From: Nonlabens sp.
GTDB lineage: Bacteria > Bacteroidota > Bacteroidia > Flavobacteriales > Flavobacteriaceae
Length of the DNA stretch: 64,000 nt
Reading direction: 5' to 3'
NCBI GenBank assembly: GCA_020630715.1
Contig: JAHDIQ010000006.1
Span: 168,041 to 232,040, forward strand
Shown: in pieces, positions 25,075 through 34,548 of the stretch
Numbering within the stretch: position 1 is the stretch's first letter
How the letters are laid out: the number at the start of each line of letters is the position of its first letter
Made by a program: the position numbers and the translations under genes
The notes under the pieces: generated by a model
Database searches by the model: none
What the model was told of the DNA's origin: nothing
The model's input: the letters and a program-made list of their open reading frames with translations, nothing else

Positions 25075-25093
25075 TTATTTAAAATTCTTAATT

Positions 25094-25756
25094 ATGAAAG
25101 TATTAAAATTATTATTTGTCATGCTATTATTTGCAGCCTGTTCTCCAGACAATAATGAAGATTCATTATCAAATGAAATGAATGTAGAAACAAAAGTAGA
25201 TCAAGATTTAAAAAGAATGTTAGAAACTCATCTAGGAGAAAGTGATTCAACAGTACTTTACGCAAAAAGTGCTGGTTCTTCAGTTATTGTAGGAGCAGTT
25301 GCATCATGTGCTACATCAACAGGAGATAATGCAAGGAGATCAGAATATGTAGACTACGTTTACATTTCACAAATTAAACCTTACAATCGCACCGTTGATT
25401 ACGCAATCTTTAAAGATGGAACACCTATGTACTATGATTCTGTCATTGTGCCGGCAAATCAAGGTATCTCAAATCCATTAGCATTTAATAGAGGAATTCC
25501 ATTACAAAGTACAGTAGGTTTAGTCACTACAAAGATCTTTGATATAAAGAATACAGCGACAGGTGTTTCTGAGACTGGTGGTATAACCTTATATGAGCCA
25601 AGTTTTTTCGTAGACAATTGTTTTATTGATACCACAGACAATACGGATGGGAATGGTGCAATTACTGATTGGGACTGCGACGGTGACGGTATAGCAAATC
25701 TATTTGATTCAACTCCTGGAGACTGTAATGATAATCGTCCTGTGTTTGGATTATAA
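25094..25756 (+). CDS. Lipoprotein with C-terminal Asp-rich calcium-binding-like repeat
   Basis: A 220-residue predicted lipoprotein. The start is placed at 25094 because MKVLKLLFVMLLFAAC then gives a proper lipobox (Cys16). The in-frame ATG at 25064 lies inside the conserved leader. The middle is beta-rich. The C-terminus (DTTDNTDGNGAITDWDCDGDG, then IANLFDSTPGDC) matches thrombospondin type 3/EF-hand-like DxDxDG calcium sites. It is controlled by array C and leader copy 2, shared with the T9SS protein at 19479. Its function is unknown; a surface-exposed role is inferred. Confidence 0.72.
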   Translation: MKVLKLLFVMLLFAACSPDNNEDSLSNEMNVETKVDQDLKRMLETHLGESDSTVLYAKSAGSSVIVGAVASCATSTGDNARRSEYVDYVYISQIKPYNRTVDYAIFKDGTPMYYDSVIVPANQGISNPLAFNRGIPLQSTVGLVTTKIFDIKNTATGVSETGGITLYEPSFFVDNCFIDTTDNTDGNGAITDWDCDGDGIANLFDSTPGDCNDNRPVFGL

Positions 25757-25782
25757 TCAATTTATTCACAATTATTTTCTTT

Positions 25783-25822
25783 AATAACCCATTTTACCTG
25801 AAAAGTGAAATGGGTTATTTTT
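25783..25822 (+). terminator. Terminator between the array C lipoprotein gene and the serine hydrolase gene
   Basis: A long stem (AATAACCCATTT pairing with AAATGGGTTATT) closing on CTGAAAA, followed by T residues. It is nearly symmetric, so it could serve both converging genes. Confidence 0.88.
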
Positions 25823-25875
25823 ATAAAATAGAAACTAATAAATTATTATTTCTATTAAGTAAAGAATGATATTAC

Positions 25876-26979
25876 CTAAGGCAACACCTCATTAAATCGT
25901 TGCCATAATTCGTCGTGAAACGTTACAGGAACTAAACTGCCAGATGGCTCATCGCCCATACGTATAAGAACCATGTTTAAACTAGGAATCACATCAATAA
26001 ATTGCCCATCTCTACCTAAGGCACTAAACATATCTGCTGGTGCAGATGGCGTTATTGATGAAGGCACCGTTATAGTCGATCCTGGAAATCTTGTGGTGTT
26101 TTTTCCATTAAGCCACCATAAATAACCATAGGATTCATTAATCGATTGCGAGGTGTTGATCATTTGATCATAATAGTTTTGATCTCCTAAAACTACAGTT
26201 TGATCCCAAGTTCCTTTATTTAAGGTCAATAAACCAAATCGTGCGACACTGCGAGCATTAGAAAAATAGGTGCTACCATAACCACCTGCTAATGGCAACC
26301 ATGTACCACTCATTCCAGTAGGGTTTTCTATAGTATTTTCAGTATAATTATTCAAGCTACTATTACTAGCAACCTCAAGTAGGTCTTTTACTAAGGTATA
26401 TGTAGCATTATGATAATACCATTCTGTTCCTGCATCAGTCAGGTAATTTAGACAGGATGGATCAGTACAATCTAGATTTGTAACATTATAATCGATCCCA
26501 GTTGTGAATGTTAATTGATTTTCTATGGTAATGAGATCTTCTTTAGCTTGTGGTAAACTAGTCCATCCGTTTCCTAAATAATCACTGGTTTTATCATTAA
26601 TATCTAATAACCCATCTTCTTGTGCGATTCCTACCACCATTCCAGTAAGTGATTTTGAGGCACTAGCCCAGTACCATTGTTTTGTAGCATCAAATGGTTG
26701 TCCCAGTAAGTCATTATTCCAGTATTGCTCTGTCACGATTTTACCGTTTACTAAAACGATAAAGGCTCTGGTCTCATTCTGTTCTAAAAAGGTATGCAGT
26801 TCGTCTAGTTTCTGGGTATCCCAATTTAAGGATTCTGGTGTTGTAGTTTCCCATGTAGTTCCTGTAATAGGAGGAAAATATAGGGATGCATTAGGATCTT
26901 CTGGCGAACTATTGCTATCATCATTAGTGCAAGCAGTAAGTAAACCTAAAAGGACAAATAGTATAATAAATGGTTTCAT
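25876..26979 (-). CDS. Beta-lactamase family serine hydrolase, lipoprotein
   Basis: A 367-residue lipoprotein with lipobox LLTAC (Cys17). The class C beta-lactamase/PBP4-type fold is shown by S106-x-x-K109 in WASASKSLTG, the YHN triad residue in WYYHNATY (about 190), and a late GRDG motif (about 320) where KTG would be expected. Such proteins hydrolyse esters or D-amino acid peptides in the periplasm. Real beta-lactam resistance cannot be claimed. It stands alone between a terminator and the lipoprotein pair upstream. Confidence 0.88.
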   Translation of the reverse strand: MKPFIILFVLLGLLTACTNDDSNSSPEDPNASLYFPPITGTTWETTTPESLNWDTQKLDELHTFLEQNETRAFIVLVNGKIVTEQYWNNDLLGQPFDATKQWYWASASKSLTGMVVGIAQEDGLLDINDKTSDYLGNGWTSLPQAKEDLITIENQLTFTTGIDYNVTNLDCTDPSCLNYLTDAGTEWYYHNATYTLVKDLLEVASNSSLNNYTENTIENPTGMSGTWLPLAGGYGSTYFSNARSVARFGLLTLNKGTWDQTVVLGDQNYYDQMINTSQSINESYGYLWWLNGKNTTRFPGSTITVPSSITPSAPADMFSALGRDGQFIDVIPSLNMVLIRMGDEPSGSLVPVTFHDELWQRFNEVLP

Positions 26980-27028
26980 AACTCTAGTATTGGTTCTATT
27001 ATATAAGACTTTAAAAATATAGATAAGT

Positions 27029-27568
27029 TTAATCTATGATTATGGCCAGTGGTATTTTTTTCTGTAGAACTTCTATAGGTGCTTTTGTAAATGGTTCCAT
27101 TTTAAAAGTGAATTCTTCTCCATTAAATCGCCAGTAATTCCCATCTAAAGTTCCTTGATCTGTAGAAATATTAAACTGCGGAACTTCATTAATAGAAAAC
27201 TCATTCTTTTCCTCATTAAACCATATTCCCATGGCACGCAACTGTGATTCATTTGTGTAAGTCAGGCTCATCGTGGTGGTAAACACATCGTTTATTCTTT
27301 GGATTTTTAATGATTTCTTATTAAAATCCTTTAAATCAGTTGCCCATGTGATAGCGGAATCTTGTTGTGTTTTAATCTGATTCCATTCATTAATTATGGC
27401 AGTTTTACTAGACTCATCACGTATAATACTACATAAATTTTCTTGAATAATTAAAACTTCCTTTTGATCTGGTGATATGTTAACTGTAGTACTGGTTGCT
27501 AGAATCTGTCCATTTTCAATTCCTAGAAAGGTGCTGATCACAAAAAATACTATTTTTAGTTGTTCCAT
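27029..27568 (-). CDS. Hypothetical exported protein
   Basis: A 179-residue protein with an N-terminal hydrophobic segment (about 5-25) that may act as a signal or anchor. The rest is polar and mixed alpha/beta. No family was recognised. Its start lies two bases after the stop of the preceding lipoprotein gene, so the two are cotranscribed and probably work together. Confidence 0.55.
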   Translation of the reverse strand: MEQLKIVFFVISTFLGIENGQILATSTTVNISPDQKEVLIIQENLCSIIRDESSKTAIINEWNQIKTQQDSAITWATDLKDFNKKSLKIQRINDVFTTTMSLTYTNESQLRAMGIWFNEEKNEFSINEVPQFNISTDQGTLDGNYWRFNGEEFTFKMEPFTKAPIEVLQKKIPLAIIID

Positions 27569-27570
27569 TA

Positions 27571-28680
27571 TTAATACTTTTTGATTTTGATAAACTCAAG
27601 AATTTCAATGAGTTCTTTACGTCCATTAGAATCATTAACGTCTATCGTCGCATGGATTTCTAATATTTGATCATTTTTAAAATACGTTTGCGCTGTGATG
27701 CTATTCTTTTTATCATTTATCAAATAAACAGGATCATCATATTCTGTGTGAATCACTTCATATCCTGCATCATCCATTGTTGCCGTAAAATCTAGGTTGT
27801 TAAGAGCGGTTGGGATGGTTTTTATGCGTATGGTTGATGTGAATTTCGCTTTCGCGAAAGCGTAATCATATCCATCCTTATCCTTTTTAATTTCTGTATA
27901 GTCTGTATCCTTTAATTTGAGCTGTAAATTAGGCAGGAATTTCTCATGATAGAGCCCTACAAATGGATCACGCCAGAAGGAAATAGGTTCTTCATTTATG
28001 GCTAAATCTGATGGAGTTAGTGAATTCCAAGATGAAATATCCAGCCTCATCGTCTTATTAATTTCTTGTATTTTTTGTATGCTGGTAACGGTATCCTTAA
28101 AAGGAAATGCAAATTGAAGGGCCAATTGATCTTTTTGATAAAATCCAGATAGATATAGAGTATTATTAGAATTGATCCAGTATAGAATTGCTTTTTCTGA
28201 TGGTGTGATTACAGCAGACTTGGTTTCTTGCAAGCTTGCATAGTAACGCTGATTAAGATTGTTCATTCCGTCAAAAGCGATGTTGCTACCTTCACTCATA
28301 CTTGAACGTAGAAAAAGCGGTTCATAGTCATAAAATAATGCACCGTGAAAGACGCTTTCGCCATAAGTAGGATCTTTAAAAACTACAGTCTTTTTATCAT
28401 AAAGGAAATCATGACTAGGTGATGTTAATTTATAGCTTCCTGTGGTATTTTTATATTTTCCTATGAATGGAAATACCTGATCTACATTTGTAATCACATA
28501 ATTACCATCACCATTTTTTGTAGGATCCCATAAGTTTTCAAATGGTGCACTTTCTAGCCATGTTTTTAAATCATCGCCTACAATACGAGCTACGGCAGGT
28601 GTAGGTTGTAGGTCTTTTTTAGTATCACAGCCAGTGTATAACCAGATACTAATTACTATAAGAAACACACCATATTTCAT
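27571..28680 (-). CDS. Hypothetical lipoprotein
   Basis: A 369-residue predicted lipoprotein (lipobox LYTGC, Cys18). The sequence suggests a beta-rich periplasmic protein with two halves, and no catalytic motif was seen. A palindrome copy (27847-27862) is read as AFAKA. It is followed directly by the hypothetical exported protein. The DoxX-like gene lies 36 bases upstream on the same strand, so a three-gene operon from 29.26 to 27.03 kb is likely. Confidence 0.6.
   Translation of the reverse strand: MKYGVFLIVISIWLYTGCDTKKDLQPTPAVARIVGDDLKTWLESAPFENLWDPTKNGDGNYVITNVDQVFPFIGKYKNTTGSYKLTSPSHDFLYDKKTVVFKDPTYGESVFHGALFYDYEPLFLRSSMSEGSNIAFDGMNNLNQRYYASLQETKSAVITPSEKAILYWINSNNTLYLSGFYQKDQLALQFAFPFKDTVTSIQKIQEINKTMRLDISSWNSLTPSDLAINEEPISFWRDPFVGLYHEKFLPNLQLKLKDTDYTEIKKDKDGYDYAFAKAKFTSTIRIKTIPTALNNLDFTATMDDAGYEVIHTEYDDPVYLINDKKNSITAQTYFKNDQILEIHATIDVNDSNGRKELIEILEFIKIKKY
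27847..27862. repeat. CGCTTTCGCGAAAGCG palindrome copy, in CDS
   Basis: Perfect 16-bp copy in the hypothetical lipoprotein gene, read on the minus strand as YAFAKAK. A half-copy (GACGCTTTCGCC) occurs in the same gene near 28351. Confidence 0.92.
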
Positions 28681-28716
28681 ATTATCTAAATTAAAATAAA
28701 AAAATAAGGAATCTAT

Positions 28717-29259
28717 TTAAAATTGAGACATTAATAACTGGTATGCCATGAATAAAATGATAGCAACAGCAAAACCTACAGCGTAATTAATCAGTCTGTT
28801 TTCTATCTTAGGTTCTGATATTCTTTTAATGATTAATTTGTTTAAAATTGCTTTTAATCGGGCACGTTGCTGTATGAAAATAAAAATAAACACACACTGA
28901 TAAATAATAGCATTGATCAAGGCTCCTAAATGAATCTGATACAACACATCCAGCAGTATGATATTGATAAAAATAGGAGTGAGTAATAATGCACCTATTA
29001 GTTTAGTTCTATTGATAATCAGTAAAATGGCTCCTATCACTTGTAAAACACCTATGATTACTGGATAAGCTTGCGTCGTACCAAAAAACGCCCACATCAT
29101 CTCTGCATTACTAGCTTCTTTAATACTTACTTCCATCAATTTTGCACCTTGAAACTGGAATGATTTTGCAACGCCATAAATGATCACATAACATGCGGTC
29201 CAGATGCGCAGTCCTGTTTCAAAGATGGAAAAGGCTAGCTGTTTGTGGTTAGGATTCAT
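28717..29259 (-). CDS. DoxX-like family membrane protein
   Basis: A 180-residue integral membrane protein with about five hydrophobic segments. The N-terminal TGLRIWTACYVIIYGVAKSFQFQGA and the central GVLQVIGAILLIINRTKLIGALLL follow the DoxX/DoxD-like pattern. It ends with an extra helix (YAVGFAVAIILFMAYQLL). The function of this group is not settled. It probably starts the operon with the two hypothetical exported-protein genes. Confidence 0.7.
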   Translation of the reverse strand: MNPNHKQLAFSIFETGLRIWTACYVIIYGVAKSFQFQGAKLMEVSIKEASNAEMMWAFFGTTQAYPVIIGVLQVIGAILLIINRTKLIGALLLTPIFINIILLDVLYQIHLGALINAIIYQCVFIFIFIQQRARLKAILNKLIIKRISEPKIENRLINYAVGFAVAIILFMAYQLLMSQF

Positions 29260-29437
29260 GTAGGCATCAAATATTATTATCTAGGACTTCCTTAGAATGA
29301 TTAGTAAGTTGTTATCGATCATAAATCTCTTAACAATTAGTTTTTAAAGAATATTTGAAATAAATAAAGATCAATCCTACTAGGATAAATATAAAAGTAG
29401 GAATGAATTATTTTAATAAAATATTTATAATAATTTT

Positions 29438-30214
29438 CTAGAAATCTTCACCACAATCACATTCAACTATGTAATTAGCTTTATTAAAATTCATAAAATG
29501 ACCAACTGCGTTTAGCGTTTCTCGGTATTTAAATGTAAATGTTTTCTTCGCGAGATTATTATATCTAAGAATGTGATTTTCTTGTTTTGTATGTACTATA
29601 TCGTCTCTAAATTCTTTGAGATTCCATATCAATTGATTCTTAATAGTATTTTTTTTAAAATAATCCATTCCTGTTTTTTGAGGAAGAATCTTAGTTATTT
29701 TTGTTTTAAAATCTACATTCTCTTGTATTTGATTTTTGTTATAAAGTATAGTACGTTGTTTCTGTGTGTCTTCATAAATAAAATCATCATCAATCATAGA
29801 GTTCAGAAAGGATTCAATAGAAGTAAATAAATAGACCACAAATCCCGATGTTAAACCATAAAAATCATAAATTTCATGAATTGGTGGTTTACTTCCAGTT
29901 TTCATTTCTTTCAATTTTAATAGAAGATTTTTTCTTGTTTCTTCTATTTTACTTAAACTTAATTGGGCATTATTAAAATATACTAATGTTGGATCAGGAA
30001 TAGGTAATATGTAATAATCGTTATCGATTTTATCAACAACACCACCAACAAGAAGATCATCATCAAGCTCCAAAAAAGCGATATTTCCTCTGTTACTTTT
30101 AAGTATGTCGTGGTGTAAATTTTCAATAGAATCGAACCAATCTAAATTTGTTTTATCAACGTTGGTTTGGTTTTTATTCTTTTGAAAAAAGAATTTTCTT
30201 TTAATGTGCTTCAC
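29438..30214 (-). CDS. HEPN-like domain protein, hypothetical
   Basis: A 258-residue soluble protein starting with GTG; an in-frame TAA lies directly before it, so the start is well fixed unless it is internal. A first part (about 22-75) is beta-rich. A helical region (about 115-215) contains FTSIESFLNSMI and then LKEFRDDIVHTK, in which R203-x4-H208 matches the R-x(4-6)-H signature of HEPN ribonucleases. The C-terminus (YIVECDCGEDF) has a Cys-x-Cys. Its local A+T content is high. It could be an RNA-cleaving defence or toxin-like protein, but no partner gene is adjacent. Moderately unsure. Confidence 0.5.
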   Translation of the reverse strand: MKHIKRKFFFQKNKNQTNVDKTNLDWFDSIENLHHDILKSNRGNIAFLELDDDLLVGGVVDKIDNDYYILPIPDPTLVYFNNAQLSLSKIEETRKNLLLKLKEMKTGSKPPIHEIYDFYGLTSGFVVYLFTSIESFLNSMIDDDFIYEDTQKQRTILYNKNQIQENVDFKTKITKILPQKTGMDYFKKNTIKNQLIWNLKEFRDDIVHTKQENHILRYNNLAKKTFTFKYRETLNAVGHFMNFNKANYIVECDCGEDF

Positions 30215-30347
30215 TTAGTATCTTTTTAAATTCCTTGAAAATATGTTTTTAGTGTTTAATATTCTCTATGTTTTCAAATTATCTCATTTTACCGTTAACA
30301 ATTTACCAAAACCTAACTACTCAAACCATTTTTCGCCATCGTTTTCG

Positions 30348-30355
30348 TAATTTTG
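30348..30355 (+). promoter_or_regulatory. Candidate -7 element TAATTTTG upstream of icmF
   Basis: Matches the Bacteroidetes consensus TAnnTTTG, 26 bases before the ATG at 30382. It supports 30382, rather than 30268, as the icmF start. No clear TTG -33 element. Confidence 0.45.
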
Positions 30356-30381
30356 CAAAACCATTAAAATTGGAACTTCTC

Positions 30382-33300
30382 ATGCAAGATCAGACTCCTT
30401 ATATACCACAACATAAAATACGTATTGTTACCGCTGCTAGCCTTTTTGACGGGCATGATGCTGCAATTAATATCATGCGTCGTATCATTCAATCTACCGG
30501 TTGTGAAGTAATTCACTTAGGGCACGATCGCAGTGTGGATGAAGTGGTAAATACAGCGATTCAGGAAGATGCAAATGCTATCGCAATGACCTCGTATCAA
30601 GGTGGTCATAACGAGTATTTTAAGTACATGCACGATCTTTTAAAAGAACGTGGTGCTGGTCATATCAAGATTTTTGGCGGTGGTGGTGGAGTGATTTTAC
30701 CTAGTGAAATTGCAGAATTACATGAGTATGGTATTGAGCGTATTTATAGTCCAGATGATGGCCGTGAATTAGGATTGCAGGGAATGATTAATGATCTGGT
30801 AAAGCGATGTGATGTTCCTGTTCCGGCTTTCGCGAAAGTGGAATTAAACGGCGAGCTACTCGAAAACGACATTCCTACTATAGCAAGACTGATCTCACTA
30901 GCCGAGAACAGACATGAAGACTTTGAAAAACATTTTGCCGAAGCAGATAAAACTCCACAACAGGCACCAGTATTAGGAATCACTGGAACTGGTGGTGCTG
31001 GTAAATCATCATTAGTCGACGAATTAATCCGCAGGTTTTTAATTGATTTCCCAGAGAAAAATATAGGAATTGTATCAGTAGATCCTTCAAAACGTAAAAC
31101 AGGAGGTGCTTTACTAGGTGACCGTATCCGTATGAATGCGATTAATAATGATCGTGTGTATATGCGATCGCTGGCGACACGACAGTCTAATCTTGCCTTA
31201 TCTAAACATGTACAGGAAGCTGTAGATGTATTAAAAGCCGCAAACTATGATTTAATCATTCTAGAAACTAGTGGAATAGGGCAGAGTGATACTGAGATCA
31301 TGGATCACAGTGATGTTTCTTTATATGTAATGACACCAGAATTTGGTGCCGCAACACAGCTAGAGAAGATCGATATGCTAGACTTTGCAGATGTGGTTGC
31401 GATCAATAAATTTGATAAACGTGGCGCTTTAGACGCGTTACGTGATGTAAAGAAACAATACCAGCGCAATCACAACCTATGGGAAATTGATCCAGCAACG
31501 ATGCCTGTTTATGGTACTATTGCTAGCCAATTCAATGATCCAGGAATGAATGCCTTGTATGAGTCTTTAATGCTTAAGGTGACAGAGAAAACAGGTGTAG
31601 ATCTAACACCTAGTAACGATTTGAATAAAGCACAAAGCGAGAAAATATTTGTGATTCCGCCTGCTCGTACACGTTACTTAAGCGAAATAGCTGAAAATAA
31701 CCGCTCTTATGACGCTACCGCAAAAGCACAATCAGAAACAGCACAGAAATTATACGGAGTTTATAAAACGATTTTGACAATTTTGAATTCAGAATTCGGA
31801 ATTCAGAATTTTAAAAGTGAGAACGAATTCATCAATGAAAAAGGCTTAGATGAAGTAGCAATCGAGGAAGCGATTAAATCCTCTACAAATAATTCTGAAT
31901 TCATCATTCATAATTCCGAATTTTTAAGCCTTCTTATCGCTCAATTCAACAAAACGTTTAAAGACTTAAATCCCTACAACTGGGAAGTGATCGTAGGATG
32001 GGATGAGAAAGTAAATCGTTACAAGCAACCTGTTTATGAGTTTCAAGTGCGCGATAAAGTCATTAAAATTGATACACATACACAATCTTTATCTCACCAA
32101 GATATTCCTAAAGTAGCTTTACCTAAATACAGCGCATGGGGCGATATTTTAAACTGGTGCTTACAAGAAAACGTACCAGGAGAATTTCCTTATACCGCAG
32201 GATTATATCCGTTTAAAAGACAAGGAGAAGATCCTACACGTATGTTTGCTGGTGAAGGTGGACCAGAACGTACCAATAGACGTTTTCACTATGTAAGTTT
32301 AGGAATGCCAGCAAAACGTCTGAGCACCGCTTTTGATAGTGTGACGCTTTATGGTAATGATCCAGGACATAGACCAGATATTTATGGTAAAATAGGAAAC
32401 GCAGGTGTAAGCATTTGCTGTCTGGATGATGCCAAAAAACTGTATTCAGGATTTGATTTATCACATCCAGCGACTTCAGTTTCTATGACCATCAATGGTC
32501 CAGCACCTATGTTGCTAGGCTTTTTTATGAACGCCGCTATCGACCAAAACTGTGAGAAGCACATTAAAGAAAACGGTCTCGAGCCTAAGGTAGAAGCAAA
32601 GCTTAAGGAGTTGTATGATAACCGTGGAGTACATCGACCAGGCTACATAACAGCGGACGGAAGTGTAATTAGATATGATTTTGAGAATTCAGAATTCAGA
32701 GTTCAGAATTCAGGAATGGAAAAATCAAAAAATTCAGAATTCAACATTCAGAATTCTGCCTTGCCTGAAGGAAACGACGGATTAGGATTGATGCTTTTAG
32801 GTATCACAGGAGATCAAGTGCTAGATACTGACGTATATCAAAAAATAAAAGCCGACACCTTAAACCAAGTGCGTGGAACCGTACAAGCAGATATTTTAAA
32901 AGAAGATCAAGCACAAAATACCTGTATTTTCTCAACTGAATTTGCCTTGAGATTAATGGGTGATGTACAGCAATACTTTATTGAGAAAGCCGTACGTAAT
33001 TTCTACAGTGTTTCAATTTCGGGATATCACATTGCAGAGGCCGGAGCAAACCCTATTACCCAACTTGCTTTTACACTAGCAAACGGATTCACCTACGTAG
33101 AATACTACTTAAGCCGTGGAATGGACATTAATAAATTTGGTCCTAACCTAAGTTTCTTCTTTAGCAACGGTATTGATCCAGAATATTCTGTGATAGGTCG
33201 TGTGGCGCGTAAAGTATGGTCTAAAGCGTTAAAACATAAATACGGTGCAAACTCTCGTGCCCAAATGTTGAAATACCACATACAAACTAGTGGTCGTTCT

Positions 33301-33972
33301 TTACATGCACAAGAGATTGACTTCAACGATATAAGAACCACACTACAAGCACTTTATGCGATTTACGATAACTGTAATTCGCTGCATACTAATGCTTATG
33401 ATGAAGCCATCACCACACCTACAGAGGAAAGTGTAAGACGTGCGATGGCGATACAGCTGATCATCAATAAAGAATTAGGACTTGCCAAAAACGAGAACCC
33501 AATTCAGGGATCATTCATCATAGAAGAATTGACAGATCTTGTGGAGCAAGCTGTTCTAACAGAATTTGACCGTATTACAGAACGTGGTGGCGTACTAGGA
33601 GCGATGGAAACTATGTACCAGCGCAGTAAGATTCAAGAAGAATCCATGCATTACGAGATGTTAAAACACACCGGTGAATTCCCGATTATAGGTGTAAACA
33701 CCTTCTTAAGTTCAAAAGGAAGTCCTACCGTTTTACCGGCAGAGGTGATCCGTGCGACAGAAGAAGAAAAGCAAGCACAAATAGCCACAAAGGATAATTT
33801 ACATACCGCTTTCGCGAAAGCGCAACAAGAGCATCTAGACGCTATACAAGAAGCCGCAGTAAAAAACGACAACATTTTTGAACACTTAATGGAAGCAACG
33901 AAAACTTGTTCCCTAGGACAGATCACAGAAGCTTTATTTGAGGTAGGAGGACAGTATAGGAGAAATATGTAA
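30382..33972 (+). CDS. icmF: Fused isobutyryl/methylmalonyl-CoA mutase IcmF
   Basis: A B12-dependent acyl-CoA mutase fused to its own G-protein chaperone. Domains in order: cobalamin-binding (1-150; D23-x-H25 in FDGHDA), MeaB-like GTPase (about 190-450; Walker A G202-x4-GKS) and the mutase barrel (about 560 to the end). The start is set at 30382 ([10 protein letters not shown]); the longer frame from 30268 covers a promoter-like element. At about 1197 residues it is longer than typical IcmF (about 1090). Much of the excess lies in three GAATTC-rich inserts (31783, 31891 and 32683). Two palindrome copies are also translated (AFAKV and AFAKA). Confidence 0.93.
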   Translation: MQDQTPYIPQHKIRIVTAASLFDGHDAAINIMRRIIQSTGCEVIHLGHDRSVDEVVNTAIQEDANAIAMTSYQGGHNEYFKYMHDLLKERGAGHIKIFGGGGGVILPSEIAELHEYGIERIYSPDDGRELGLQGMINDLVKRCDVPVPAFAKVELNGELLENDIPTIARLISLAENRHEDFEKHFAEADKTPQQAPVLGITGTGGAGKSSLVDELIRRFLIDFPEKNIGIVSVDPSKRKTGGALLGDRIRMNAINNDRVYMRSLATRQSNLALSKHVQEAVDVLKAANYDLIILETSGIGQSDTEIMDHSDVSLYVMTPEFGAATQLEKIDMLDFADVVAINKFDKRGALDALRDVKKQYQRNHNLWEIDPATMPVYGTIASQFNDPGMNALYESLMLKVTEKTGVDLTPSNDLNKAQSEKIFVIPPARTRYLSEIAENNRSYDATAKAQSETAQKLYGVYKTILTILNSEFGIQNFKSENEFINEKGLDEVAIEEAIKSSTNNSEFIIHNSEFLSLLIAQFNKTFKDLNPYNWEVIVGWDEKVNRYKQPVYEFQVRDKVIKIDTHTQSLSHQDIPKVALPKYSAWGDILNWCLQENVPGEFPYTAGLYPFKRQGEDPTRMFAGEGGPERTNRRFHYVSLGMPAKRLSTAFDSVTLYGNDPGHRPDIYGKIGNAGVSICCLDDAKKLYSGFDLSHPATSVSMTINGPAPMLLGFFMNAAIDQNCEKHIKENGLEPKVEAKLKELYDNRGVHRPGYITADGSVIRYDFENSEFRVQNSGMEKSKNSEFNIQNSALPEGNDGLGLMLLGITGDQVLDTDVYQKIKADTLNQVRGTVQADILKEDQAQNTCIFSTEFALRLMGDVQQYFIEKAVRNFYSVSISGYHIAEAGANPITQLAFTLANGFTYVEYYLSRGMDINKFGPNLSFFFSNGIDPEYSVIGRVARKVWSKALKHKYGANSRAQMLKYHIQTSGRSLHAQEIDFNDIRTTLQALYAIYDNCNSLHTNAYDEAITTPTEESVRRAMAIQLIINKELGLAKNENPIQGSFIIEELTDLVEQAVLTEFDRITERGGVLGAMETMYQRSKIQEESMHYEMLKHTGEFPIIGVNTFLSSKGSPTVLPAEVIRATEEEKQAQIATKDNLHTAFAKAQQEHLDAIQEAAVKNDNIFEHLMEATKTCSLGQITEALFEVGGQYRRNM
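30826..30838. repeat. GCTTTCGCGAAAG palindrome copy, in CDS
   Basis: Near-complete copy (last arm base changed, GTG instead of GCG) in icmF between the B12 and GTPase domains, read as PAFAKVE. Confidence 0.85.
31783..31812. repeat. GAATTC-rich insert 1 in icmF
   Basis: Alternating AGAATTC/GGAATTC units (three GAATTC sites in 30 bases), translated as [10 protein letters not shown]. It lies at the junction between the GTPase and mutase domains. An inverted related copy lies 79 bases downstream. Confidence 0.8.
31891..31925. repeat. GAATTC-rich insert 2 in icmF (inverted relative to insert 1)
   Basis: Translated as [12 protein letters not shown]. Its reverse complement resembles insert 1, so the two frame a 78-base segment as imperfect inverted repeats. 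Confidence 0.78.
32683..32757. repeat. GAATTC-rich insert 3 in icmF
   Basis: A 75-base tract with several AATTCAGAATTC units separated by a short GGAATGGAAAAATC spacer, translated as NSEFRVQNS, then GMEKSK, then NSEFNIQNS. It lies in a loop of the mutase domain. Confidence 0.8.
33807..33822. repeat. CGCTTTCGCGAAAGCG palindrome copy, in CDS
   Basis: Perfect 16-bp copy near the 3' end of icmF, read as TAFAKAQ. Confidence 0.92.
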
Positions 33973-34176
33973 AATCTCTTGACTTTGTAGCGCAAAGCCT
34001 TAAACATCGTTTACACTGCGTCGCACTGAGCATAGCCGAAGTGAGCTTGTCGAAGTGTCACACAGAGCCTTTGTAGGGTTATAAAAGCTCCTCGCCTTAG
34101 AAAAGGCGAGGACAGATTGACTAGCAAAGCCAGCAATCAGGAGTGGATGGAAAGATGCTGGTTAAACCTTATAATT
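33973..34176. repeat. Repeat-bearing intergenic region between icmF and the DUF559 gene
   Basis: Contains a compound CACTGAGC-x-CCGAAGTG / GAGCTTGTCGAAGTG repeat (34024-34057), related to the one at 12458. It also contains a perfect 10-bp hairpin TCCTCGCCTT-AGAA-AAGGCGAGGA (34089-34112) without a T-run. No coding sequence was seen. Confidence 0.7.
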
Positions 34177-34548
34177 TTAATCGATGCCACAAACCGTTTT
34201 AATATCATCAATAACGTTAATTAACTCATCAAATACGTATTTATTCTCATATCTAAGAATGTTAAATCCCATACGTTCTAAATCCTGATCTCGTAATTGA
34301 TCTTTTTCAAACTGAGCTGGCTCATCATGATAATCTTCATCTAATTCAATGATAAGTTGATGCTGGGCACAATAAAAATCCACAATATAATTTTTAATGG
34401 AATGCTGTCTTCTAAATTTTAAATCGTGTAGCTTTTTTGATTTAAGTTCGCCCCATAAAAAAGCCTCGGCAGGCGTTAAATTTTTACGTAGTGTTTTACG
34501 GTTATTTCTTAGGTACGTTAAGTCGTGAATAGGTTTTCTAGGTTTCAT
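34177..34548 (-). CDS. DUF559 endonuclease-domain protein (Vsr-like)
   Basis: A 123-residue protein of the DUF559 family, related to very-short-patch-repair endonucleases with a PD-(D/E)XK fold. Visible motifs are LTPAEAFLWGELKSKKL (about 25-41), KFRRQHSI (about 45), YIVDFYC (about 54-60) and LIIELDEDYHD (about 66-76), with the acidic residues expected for metal binding. The length is normal. It stands alone, flanked on both sides by hairpin repeats (34089-34112, 34607-34623 and 34628-34648), a setting suggesting mobility. The biological role of the family is not known. Confidence 0.85.
   Translation of the reverse strand: MKPRKPIHDLTYLRNNRKTLRKNLTPAEAFLWGELKSKKLHDLKFRRQHSIKNYIVDFYCAQHQLIIELDEDYHDEPAQFEKDQLRDQDLERMGFNILRYENKYVFDELINVIDDIKTVCGID

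Noticed and set aside
25064..25093. Lipoprotein start at 25064
   Set aside because: This ATG lies in the conserved leader block and puts ten residues before the lipoprotein signal; 25094 gives a proper signal peptide.
25876..26979. Antibiotic-resistance beta-lactamase
   Set aside because: It has the S-x-x-K fold motif but no standard KTG box and is a lipoprotein of the broad serine hydrolase family; resistance cannot be claimed.
30268..30381. N-terminal extension of icmF from 30268
   Set aside because: The extra 38 residues are unlike IcmF and cover a TAATTTTG promoter-like element; the ATG at 30382 gives the normal family start.
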